A stretch of 64,000 nucleotides of DNA. Origin: Alphaproteobacteria bacterium (GTDB lineage: Bacteria > Pseudomonadota > Alphaproteobacteria > UBA6615). The position numbers and the translations under genes were made by a program. Under the pieces are notes generated by a model. That model was given only the letters and a program-made list of their open reading frames with translations, did not search any database and was not told where the DNA came from. Below, one piece after another: positions 52,548 through 60,679 of the stretch. The stretch covers positions 1 to 64,000 of the forward strand of contig JAJFJA010000063.1 of the NCBI GenBank assembly GCA_021774445.1. Reading direction: 5' to 3'. Each line of letters starts with the position of its first letter. Position 1 is the stretch's first letter.

Positions 52548-53878
52548 TGCCCGCGGCCGGTCCCGCACTTTCGCGGTTGTCGGCCGCCGCGGCACGCACC
52601 GCCGTCCAAGCCGGCGACATAACGGTCGCGGAGCTTGTCACAAGTCAGTTGGAGCGGATCGAGAACCGTGAACCGGTCGTCAAGGCGTGGGCCCATATCG
52701 ACGCCCAAGCCGCCATCGATGCGGCGCGTAAGATCGATGCGGCAAGTGAGCCTATGCCGCTGCGCGGCGTTACCGTCGGCGTCAAGGACGTGATCGATAC
52801 CGCCGACATGCCAACGCAGTACAACTCGCCGATCTATCGCGGCCATCGCCCCGCCGTCGACGCCGACTGCGTCGCGCGACTGCGCGCGGCGGGGGCCCTA
52901 ATTCTCGGCAAGACCGAGACGACCGAGTTCGCGCATGCTCAGCCAACGCGGACGACCAATCCGCATAATGTCGCGCACACACCCGGCGGTTCGTCGAGTG
53001 GCTCGGCGGCCGCCGTCGCCGATTTCATGGTGGCAACGGCGCTCGGCACCCAGACCGGTGGATCGACCATCCGGCCCGCCTCGTTCTGTGGCGTATACGC
53101 GATCAAGCCGACCTTCGGCTTGATCGACCCGACAGGTGTCAAGCCGCTGTCGGCTTCGTTGGACACGGTCGGTCTTTTCGGACGCGAACTGGCGGATCTC
53201 GGGCTCCTCTTGTCCGTTTTGTCGGGACAGGGCGCTTTTGCCGAGCCCGTACCGCAAAGCTTTACCGTCGCGGTCTGCCGGACCGGGGCATGGCAGAGCG
53301 CCGAGCCCAGCGTGCAGGCCGCCGTGGAGGCCGCCGCGGCAGCTCTGCGGAACGACGGAATTCCTGTCCGCGAGATCGCGCAACCGGTGTCGCTGGTCGA
53401 CCTCGACCGACTTCATCAAACGATCATGGCATTCGAGACTGCCCGGGCCTTTGCCGAGGAATGGCGCCATCACCGGGCTCAACTCAGCGTTTCATTTGCC
53501 GGCTTCATAGCCCAGGGCCATAGGATTTCGCGCACCGCTTATGATGAAGCCGTTGGCAAAGCCGCCGAGGCACGTGCCGAATTCGATCATGGGCTTGGTG
53601 CGGATGAAATCATCCTGACGCCAAGCACCACGGGTGAGGCACCGCGGGGATTTGCCAACACCGGCAACCCGGTCTTTAATCGCATGTGGACCTTGTTGCA
53701 TGTCCCGTGCATCCACCTGCCATGGCGATGCGGCCAAAGCGGACTACCGATCGGCGTGCAGATAGTCGGTAGGCGCGGTGCCGACCTTTCGGCGCTGATG
53801 GCAGCCACACACTGCCGGACACTACTTGACGCCGCGGACATAGTTGAACCGGCAACCCGGACCGAGGAATACAGTTGA
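52544..53878 (+). CDS. Amidase signature family protein
   Basis: GVKDVIDTADMPTQYNSPIY; TPGGSSSGSAAAVADFM; GTQTGGSTIRPASFCG. Confidence 0.94.
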   Translation: MMPAAGPALSRLSAAAARTAVQAGDITVAELVTSQLERIENREPVVKAWAHIDAQAAIDAARKIDAASEPMPLRGVTVGVKDVIDTADMPTQYNSPIYRGHRPAVDADCVARLRAAGALILGKTETTEFAHAQPTRTTNPHNVAHTPGGSSSGSAAAVADFMVATALGTQTGGSTIRPASFCGVYAIKPTFGLIDPTGVKPLSASLDTVGLFGRELADLGLLLSVLSGQGAFAEPVPQSFTVAVCRTGAWQSAEPSVQAAVEAAAAALRNDGIPVREIAQPVSLVDLDRLHQTIMAFETARAFAEEWRHHRAQLSVSFAGFIAQGHRISRTAYDEAVGKAAEARAEFDHGLGADEIILTPSTTGEAPRGFANTGNPVFNRMWTLLHVPCIHLPWRCGQSGLPIGVQIVGRRGADLSALMAATHCRTLLDAADIVEPATRTEEYS

Positions 53879-55245
53879 TGGACACAGAAGCTCTGCCCGC
53901 CAAGATGGTGGATTTCGCCCATGCCCTGAAATATGACGACCTGTCGGAAAAAGCGGTGCATGACGCCAAGGCGCGGGTGCTTGATTCAATCGGCGTCGGC
54001 CTCGCGGCGTATATGGCGCCGCCGGTTCGCGTGGCGCGTCAGGTTGTCCAGCCGACGGCCGGCGAGTTCGCCGCCCGCGTTTGGGGTACGCTAATGTACA
54101 CGACGCCGGACATGGCGGCGTTCGTCAACGGCACGATGGTCCGCTATCTCGACCTCAATGACGCCTACCGTACGCGCGACGCCTCGCATCCCTCCGATAA
54201 CCTGCCGGGCATCCTGGCGGTCGCGGAGGCGACCGGTGCGACGGGGCGAGATTTCATTACGGCACTGGCGATTTCTTACGAGATCCAGTGTCGGTTCACC
54301 GACGATGTCCCGTTTAACGATGCCGGGTGGGACCAGCCGGTCGTCGGTGCGATGGCGGTGGCCTTGGCGACCGGTCGCCTGCTGGGCTTGTCGCCGGAGG
54401 CCATGCACCATGCGATATCGCTGGCGGTGATCCCGAACCTTTGTACCTACCAGACCCGGGCGGGTGAACTTTCGATGTGGAAGGGCTGTGCCGGCCCCAA
54501 CGGCGCGCGCAACGGAATCTTCGCCGCGCAATTGGCCAGCGCTGGAATGACCGGGCCGTACAGCGCCTTCGAAGGGATATTTGGCGTCTGGAATCAGACG
54601 GTCAAAGAACCTTTCGACGTCGCCATTCCAAAGCCGGACAAGTCGCTGGTCTACGGTATCAGCCAATCCAACATCAAGACCTATCCGGTGCGCGATTCCT
54701 GCCAGCTGCCGATCGATACCGCGCTGGAGCTGCGCGCCAAGGTCGCCGCCGGCGACATCGCCAGCTTGCGGATCCGTACCTACAAGTCCGCCTATATCGG
54801 CGCCGTCAAGGATGCGGAGCTGTGGGCACCGCAGACCCGCGAAACGGCCGATCATTCGATGCCGTTCTCAGTCGCGGTAACGCTTTGCGACGGCGAAGTC
54901 ACGCCGGACACCTTCGATAGGGCACGTTTCCTCGACCGTGACGTGCTGCGCCTGATCGAAAATATGACCGTCGACATTGACGACGACTTCTCGTCGCAGA
55001 CCCCCGCCATTCGTAATTGTTGGATCGAGGCGACACTGAAAGACGGCGCGACGGCACAGACGCACCGGACGCTGACCCAGGAACGGATTGAGCAGGGTAT
55101 GGACGACGCCGTGCTGGCGGCGAAGTTCCGGCAATGCACTCGGCGCTGTTTCAGCGAGCGCCAGCAGGACATGGTCATGGCGGCCTGTTGGCGGTTGGAC
55201 ACGCTCGATGAAGTCGGCGACCTGGTCGACGCGCTGGCGGTCTGA
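53875..55245 (+). CDS. MmgE/PrpD family protein (paralog 2)
   Basis: 456 aa; YLDLNDAYRTRDASHPSDNLPGILAVAE; clear similarity to 47060..48418. Confidence 0.93.
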   Translation: MMDTEALPAKMVDFAHALKYDDLSEKAVHDAKARVLDSIGVGLAAYMAPPVRVARQVVQPTAGEFAARVWGTLMYTTPDMAAFVNGTMVRYLDLNDAYRTRDASHPSDNLPGILAVAEATGATGRDFITALAISYEIQCRFTDDVPFNDAGWDQPVVGAMAVALATGRLLGLSPEAMHHAISLAVIPNLCTYQTRAGELSMWKGCAGPNGARNGIFAAQLASAGMTGPYSAFEGIFGVWNQTVKEPFDVAIPKPDKSLVYGISQSNIKTYPVRDSCQLPIDTALELRAKVAAGDIASLRIRTYKSAYIGAVKDAELWAPQTRETADHSMPFSVAVTLCDGEVTPDTFDRARFLDRDVLRLIENMTVDIDDDFSSQTPAIRNCWIEATLKDGATAQTHRTLTQERIEQGMDDAVLAAKFRQCTRRCFSERQQDMVMAACWRLDTLDEVGDLVDALAV

Positions 55246-55256
55246 CAGGGAACGGC

Positions 55257-56522
55257 ATGCCACAAACTCTGGCGCAGAAGATCATCGCGCGCGCCGCCGG
55301 GCGCAAGACCGTCGAATCCGGCGAAATCGTGACCTGCGCCGTCGATCTGGCGATGTTTCACGATTCCAGCGGACCGCGCCGCGTCGCACCGCGGCTCGAG
55401 GCCCTGGGCGCCGGCGTCTGGGATCCCTCGAAGGTTGTTGTGGTCACCGACCACTTCGTGCCGGCGGCCGATGTCGAGAGCGCTAATATCCTCAAGTTGA
55501 CGCGCGACTGGGTCCGCGACAATCGCATCGGGACTTTCTATGACATGGAGGGAATCTGCCATATCGTCCTGGCGGAAAACGGCCACCTGACACCTGGCCT
55601 GTTCGCCGCCGGCGGCGATTCCCATTCCACCACCGCGGGTGCCTTCGCCTGCTATATGGCCGGTTATGGTGCCACCGAAATGACCGGCATCATGGTCACC
55701 GGCGAAATCTGGGTAAAGGTCCCAGAGACGATCCGCATTGCCTGGTCCGGCGAATTCTGTACCGGTGTCTGTGCCAAGGACGTCATGCTTTTCTTGTGCG
55801 CCGAACTGGGCATGGATAACAGCTTTCGCGTTGTCGAGTATGACGGCAGCACCGTCGCCGCCATGGACATGAGCGAGCGTATGGTCCTGACCAACATGGC
55901 GGCGGAGTTGGGTGCCGAAACCGGCATCATCGGCGCCGACCGGACCACGGTCGCGGCGATCGAGGCTACCGGGGCAGACGTGCCGGACGATGCCCTCGAC
56001 TGGCGCAGCGACGAAGGCGCGCCCTATTGCGCGGCGCACGCGTTCGAAGCGTCGGACTTGGTGCCGATGATCGCGGCACCTCACGCGCCGGCGAATACCC
56101 GGGCGGTGGACAGCTTTGCACGGGTGTCGGTCGACCAATGTTATATCGGCGCCTGTACCGGCGCCAAATATTCCGATCTCAAGATGGCTGCCGCGGTGTT
56201 GAAGGGCAGGCGGGTCGCCGCGACAACACGGGTGCTGGTGGCGCCGGCCTCGACCCAGGCAACCCGACGCGCCGCCGCCGACGGCACCCTGGCGGTGCTG
56301 ACCGAGGCCGGCGCGATTATGATGCCAACCGGCTGCGGCGCTTGCCCCGGCATGGGGGCGGGTGTGTTGGGCGACGGTGAGACTTGCATCTCCAGCACCA
56401 ATCGGAATTTTCAAGGCCGGATGGGGTCGGCGTCCGCAAAGATCTATCTTGCCTCGCCCTATTCGGTTGCCGCGGCGGCGGTGGCTGGGCACATCTGCGA
56501 TCCACGCGATTTCTTGACATGA
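55257..56522 (+). CDS. Aconitase/LeuC-like hydro-lyase large subunit (3-isopropylmalate or dimethylmaleate hydratase-like)
   Basis: HFVPAADVESANILK; AAGGDSHSTTAGAFACYMAGYGATE; Fe-S cysteines in CYIGACTGAKYSDL and GCGACPGMGAG. Confidence 0.92.
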   Translation: MPQTLAQKIIARAAGRKTVESGEIVTCAVDLAMFHDSSGPRRVAPRLEALGAGVWDPSKVVVVTDHFVPAADVESANILKLTRDWVRDNRIGTFYDMEGICHIVLAENGHLTPGLFAAGGDSHSTTAGAFACYMAGYGATEMTGIMVTGEIWVKVPETIRIAWSGEFCTGVCAKDVMLFLCAELGMDNSFRVVEYDGSTVAAMDMSERMVLTNMAAELGAETGIIGADRTTVAAIEATGADVPDDALDWRSDEGAPYCAAHAFEASDLVPMIAAPHAPANTRAVDSFARVSVDQCYIGACTGAKYSDLKMAAAVLKGRRVAATTRVLVAPASTQATRRAAADGTLAVLTEAGAIMMPTGCGACPGMGAGVLGDGETCISSTNRNFQGRMGSASAKIYLASPYSVAAAAVAGHICDPRDFLT

Positions 56523-57025
56523 CGGCGATCGCGGGCCGTGCCTGGGTTTTCGGCGACAATATCGACACCGACGTGATCGCCCCGGGGGCTTATCTTAAGT
56601 TCAGCCCCGAGGAAATGGCGCGGCATTGCTTTGAAGCGATTGCCCCTGACTTCGCCACCAAGGTTGAGGTCGGCGATATCGTTGTCGGCGGGCGGAACTT
56701 TGGCATGGGGTCGTCGCGGGAGCAGGCGCCGCAGGCACTCAAGATCCTCGGCGTTGGGGCCGTCGTCGCGGTGTCCTTCGCCCGTATCTTTTATCGTAAC
56801 GCCCTCAATCTGGGTCTGCCGGTACTCTTTCTCCCGCAGGCTGAAGAGATCGCCGCCGGCGATCACCTGTCCGTCGACCCGGTAGCGGGCGCCGTCGTCA
56901 ACGCGACCCAGGATCGAACCTATCCCTGCGACCCGATACCGGACCATCTCATGGCGATGATCGCCGACGGCGGCCTGATGCCGCATCTAAAAAAACGGAT
57001 TGAGGCGGGGTTGATCAAGCAATGA
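56519..57025 (+). CDS. LeuD-like hydro-lyase small subunit
   Basis: AWVFGDNIDTDVIAPGAYL; VGGRNFGMGSSREQAPQALKILG. Confidence 0.93.
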   Translation: MTAIAGRAWVFGDNIDTDVIAPGAYLKFSPEEMARHCFEAIAPDFATKVEVGDIVVGGRNFGMGSSREQAPQALKILGVGAVVAVSFARIFYRNALNLGLPVLFLPQAEEIAAGDHLSVDPVAGAVVNATQDRTYPCDPIPDHLMAMIADGGLMPHLKKRIEAGLIKQ

Positions 57026-57882
57026 CGTTTCGTGACCTATTGCAGCGGCCGGGCATCGTTGTCGCGCCGGGTATCTATGACGCCCTGACCGGGTTGCTTG
57101 CCGAGCGCGCCGGCTTCAAAGCTGCCTACCTGACCGGCGCGTCGATTGCCTACAGCCGCATCGGCCGGCCGGATATCGGGCTTATTGGCATGGATGAGGT
57201 CGCGTCGACATTGGGCAATATCGCCGAGCGCGTCGGCGTCCCGATCGTCGTCGACGGCGATACCGGGTTCGGCAATGCTCTCAACGTCCAGCGCACGGTC
57301 AGGCTCTTCGAGCGTAACGGTGCCGCCGCGATCCAGCTCGAAGATCAGACTATGCCGAAGCGTTGCGGGCACCTGAAGGATAAGACGTTGATCGCCGGCG
57401 GCGAGATGGTCGGCAAGATCAAGGCCGCCCTCGACGCCCGTACCCGCGATGATTTTGTCGTCATCGCGCGCACCGATGCCATCGGCGTCGAAGGCTTCGA
57501 CGCCGCGCTGGAACGCGCCGAGCGCTATCTGGACGCGGGCGCCGACATGCTGTTCGTCGAGGCGCCGGAATCGGACGCGCAGATGCAGGGCCTCTGCGCC
57601 CGGTTCAAGGACCGTATTCCGCTTATGGCGAACATGGTTGAAGGCGGCAAGACCCCCGTCCTGCCCGCCACCGAACTGGAAGCCATCGGCTATGCGTTCG
57701 TGATTTTCCCCGGCGGCACGGCCCGCGCCGTCGCCCACCACCTGACGAACTACTTCGGCAGCCTTGCGAAGCACGGGACCACGGCGCCATTTGCCGATGG
57801 GATGCTCGATTTCAAGGGCATTACCGATCTTGTCGAGACCCCCGAAATGCTGGCGCTCGGCAAATCCTATGAACAGGATTAA
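57022..57882 (+). CDS. Isocitrate lyase / PEP mutase superfamily lyase
   Basis: VAPGIYDALTGLLAERAGFKAAYLTGASIA; DGDTGFGNALNVQRTVRLFERNGAAAIQLEDQTMPKRCGHL. Confidence 0.93.
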   Translation: MTFRDLLQRPGIVVAPGIYDALTGLLAERAGFKAAYLTGASIAYSRIGRPDIGLIGMDEVASTLGNIAERVGVPIVVDGDTGFGNALNVQRTVRLFERNGAAAIQLEDQTMPKRCGHLKDKTLIAGGEMVGKIKAALDARTRDDFVVIARTDAIGVEGFDAALERAERYLDAGADMLFVEAPESDAQMQGLCARFKDRIPLMANMVEGGKTPVLPATELEAIGYAFVIFPGGTARAVAHHLTNYFGSLAKHGTTAPFADGMLDFKGITDLVETPEMLALGKSYEQD

Positions 57883-57977
57883 TAGCCGTGCCCCGTCCGA
57901 ACCCGCTACTGGATCGCTTCACTTTTTGCTCGCGATGACAACGGGTTTGGCAAAGGCCGCCTGGTAAATCTTCCGGG

Positions 57978-58931
57978 CTAGGCCTGCTGCGCCCGCCACG
58001 CCGCGAGAATATCGGCACCTGTAGCCGGCCACACGTCATCTTTGGCCAGCATGTGCGCCAAGGCACGCTCGAGCGCCTTGATGCGGTGTGGCTGACCGAT
58101 GATCCAAGGATGGACGGTGATGGCCATGATCCGGCCATCGTCGGCCGATGCCTCACGATACAGTACGTCGAACTGATCGATGAGCTGTTGAGTGAACGCC
58201 TCTTCCGAATGTTTGTTTTGGAAGATGATCAGCAGGTCGCTCATTTCATGCGAATGCGGCATGGCGACAAGCTGACCGTTTGCGGTTGTGATCGGATACG
58301 GCATCTCATCATTGACCCAGTCGCAGACATAGTCGATGCCTTGCGCCGCCACGAGGTTCATCGTCTGCATGGATTGCGAGCGTGCCGGAGACAGCCAGCC
58401 CGTGACAGCCTGGCCGGTCGATTGGCGCAGCGTCTCGACGCAGCGTGCGATCCACTCTGATTCCGTCGCCACGTCGAGATCGCCGTGGTGGATATGCCCC
58501 ATATCGAGTCCGCCGGCCAAGATCTCCCAGCCGCGTTTGACGATCTCGTCGATCAGGCGTGGAGTGCGTTCGGCGACCGCCGAATTGACCGCGGCGCTGG
58601 CCCTGATGCCGAGACCATCCAGCACCTTCATGATCCGAAAAATGCCGACCCGATTGCCGTAGTCCCGCAAGGTGTAATGACGCAGATCCGGATACGGCGT
58701 CGACATGGAGCCCGGCGCCTTGAACGGCACCGTGGGCGGGTTCAAAGGAAAGAATTCGACCGCGGTCGAGACCCACAAGGCCAGGCGCGCCCCATTCGGC
58801 CATTTGACCGCTGGGCGCTTCGGCAGCATCGACCAATCGTACCAACTCTGATCCATGCCATAGCCACGGCGGGAATATTTGAGGTATTCCGGCGGCAACG
58901 GCATATCAGCGGCCCCCGTTTGCAGCGCCAA
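57978..58931 (-). CDS. Polysaccharide-deacetylase-fold protein (PuuE/HpPgdA/imidase-like), copy 1
   Basis: RDYGNRVGIFRIMKVLDGLGIRASAAVNSAVAERTPRLIDEIVKRGWEI…TGQAVTGWLSPARSQS. Confidence 0.85.
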   Translation of the reverse strand: MALQTGAADMPLPPEYLKYSRRGYGMDQSWYDWSMLPKRPAVKWPNGARLALWVSTAVEFFPLNPPTVPFKAPGSMSTPYPDLRHYTLRDYGNRVGIFRIMKVLDGLGIRASAAVNSAVAERTPRLIDEIVKRGWEILAGGLDMGHIHHGDLDVATESEWIARCVETLRQSTGQAVTGWLSPARSQSMQTMNLVAAQGIDYVCDWVNDEMPYPITTANGQLVAMPHSHEMSDLLIIFQNKHSEEAFTQQLIDQFDVLYREASADDGRIMAITVHPWIIGQPHRIKALERALAHMLAKDDVWPATGADILAAWRAQQA

Positions 58932-59832
58932 TCGCCGTGACGGTTTGATCGTAATAATTCTCGAAATAGTACTGCGCGATTTCGCGGCCGGTCGTCACCC
59001 AGACATCTTCATGGCTGACGATATATTCCAGGGCCTCCGCAAACGGTCCGATGCGGTGCGGATGACCGACCGCGTATGCGTGCAGGGGGATACACATCAC
59101 CGTGCCGGATTGCGCCCCTTCCTCGAGGAGCTGATCGAAATTGGCCTTCAGAATATCGGCGTAGCGTCGCGGCGAGCCGAGATTGACGTTGTAATGAATG
59201 ATGTCGTTCATCTCGAGCGAATAGGGGATCGAGATGAAACGGCCCTTGCGAACGTTCACCGGTTGCGGCTGGTCGTCGCAAAACAAATCGCAGGTGTAGA
59301 GAATTCCATACTCCGCCAGCAGGTCCATTGTTCGCTCGGTATGGGTTAGGGCAGGGGCGAGCCAGCCGGCGATCATCTGCCCGGTGTGCTTTTTCACCGT
59401 TTCGATCGCATCCTCGATAACCGCCCGCTCCTGCGCCTCATCCATATTGTAGCAATAGCGCGTGTTATAGATGCCGTGGGAATAGAACTCCCAGTTGCGC
59501 TTGACGCATTCTTCGATGATTTCAGGATGATGCTCGCACAAGGCGACGTTGAGCGACACGCTGCCGCGCACGCCCAGGCGATCGAACACCTCCATCATCC
59601 GCCAATGCCCAACCCGGTTGCCGTAGTCGCGCGCGCTATAAGTCAGGATGTCCGGGACTGGTCGCGGCCAAGGTTTGCGCGACGGGTTCACCGGCGGGTC
59701 AAGTTCGTAGAACTCGATATTCGGCGCGACCCACAGCGCGACTTTAGCTCCGTTCGGCCACTCGATTTTCGGCCGGTCGATATACGGCCAATAGTCGTAT
59801 AAGCCGGGATCGGACTTCTGTGCGTCCGCCAT
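58906..59832 (-). CDS. Polysaccharide-deacetylase-fold protein (PuuE/HpPgdA/imidase-like), copy 2
   Basis: RDYGNRVGHWRMMEVFDRLGVRGSVSLNVALCEHHPEIIEECVKRNWEFYSHGIYNTRY…GWLAPALTHTERTMDLL. Confidence 0.88.
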   Translation of the reverse strand: MADAQKSDPGLYDYWPYIDRPKIEWPNGAKVALWVAPNIEFYELDPPVNPSRKPWPRPVPDILTYSARDYGNRVGHWRMMEVFDRLGVRGSVSLNVALCEHHPEIIEECVKRNWEFYSHGIYNTRYCYNMDEAQERAVIEDAIETVKKHTGQMIAGWLAPALTHTERTMDLLAEYGILYTCDLFCDDQPQPVNVRKGRFISIPYSLEMNDIIHYNVNLGSPRRYADILKANFDQLLEEGAQSGTVMCIPLHAYAVGHPHRIGPFAEALEYIVSHEDVWVTTGREIAQYYFENYYDQTVTAIGAANGGR

Positions 59833-60509
59833 CAGTCTTTCACCGGCGCGTAGGCATCGAGATAGTCCAGCACTTCCCGGACCGACACGACATCGGCATA
59901 TTTAAGAGCCAGGTCACACAAATTGGCATAGTGCGGTATCTCGTGCTTATCGGCGACGCACTCTTCGGGCACGATGGTACGGTAGCCACGGGACAGACTG
60001 TCGACGGCGGTGGCACGCACGCACCCCGAGGTCGAACCGCCGGTAACGATGACCGTATCGACTTGGTGCCAGACGAGCAGGGACGGCAGGCCGGTCTCGA
60101 AGAAGGCCGACGCCATGCGCTTGATGTAGGTGACATCGCGGTGGTGGTCGATATTCAACCGGTCGTCAAATTCAAAGCGCCGCGACCCGACTTTGATGTT
60201 CTGTAAGCTGTCCGGCGTATCGGTCCGAGTACCCCAGACACCGGCATCCTCCGCCGACTCTAAAAAACCGACATGGGTCCAGACGACCGGCAGACTTTTC
60301 GACCGGGCGAGATCTGACACCTTGTTGATATAGTCGATCTGGTTGGGGTCGGTCTCGTAGGCGGTCTTGAACTCGTCGACCCGAGTATAGGCGTTTTGCA
60401 GATCAATATTGACGATTACCGGCTTGCGGCCAAAGCCGAACCGAGCGCGGGTTGGGTTGGCCTTGATCTGGGCAAAATACTCGCGCGGGGTCAGGGAAGA
60501 GTCTTCCAT
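59832..60509 (-). CDS. Isochorismatase-family cysteine hydrolase (N-carbamoylsarcosine amidohydrolase-like)
   Basis: VIVNIDLQNAYT; DTVIVTGGSTSGCVRATAVDSLSRGYRTIVPEECVAD; start MEDSSLTPREYF. Confidence 0.9.
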   Translation of the reverse strand: MEDSSLTPREYFAQIKANPTRARFGFGRKPVIVNIDLQNAYTRVDEFKTAYETDPNQIDYINKVSDLARSKSLPVVWTHVGFLESAEDAGVWGTRTDTPDSLQNIKVGSRRFEFDDRLNIDHHRDVTYIKRMASAFFETGLPSLLVWHQVDTVIVTGGSTSGCVRATAVDSLSRGYRTIVPEECVADKHEIPHYANLCDLALKYADVVSVREVLDYLDAYAPVKD

Positions 60510-60679
60510 GGGTAAGTTTCCGTTTCTCGGCGCCTCGGCCGGTAGCTGCGGTGGCTCTGCGGGCACGTACTTTAATCCCCTGCCGCGCCAGTTCAAGCAG
60601 CGCCTAAAGCGCTTTCCCGAGGCCACACGCTGTTGCGGCCGGTCGTCGCTACGGTGAAGATGCGCCCGGACGCCGCCGC

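Noticed and set aside
50979-52595. 538-aa minus ORF
   Set aside because: Antisense shadow of hyuB; the plus-strand protein is strongly supported.
54852-56492. 546-aa minus ORF
   Set aside because: Antisense to PrpD-2 and the LeuC-like gene; no domain signal.
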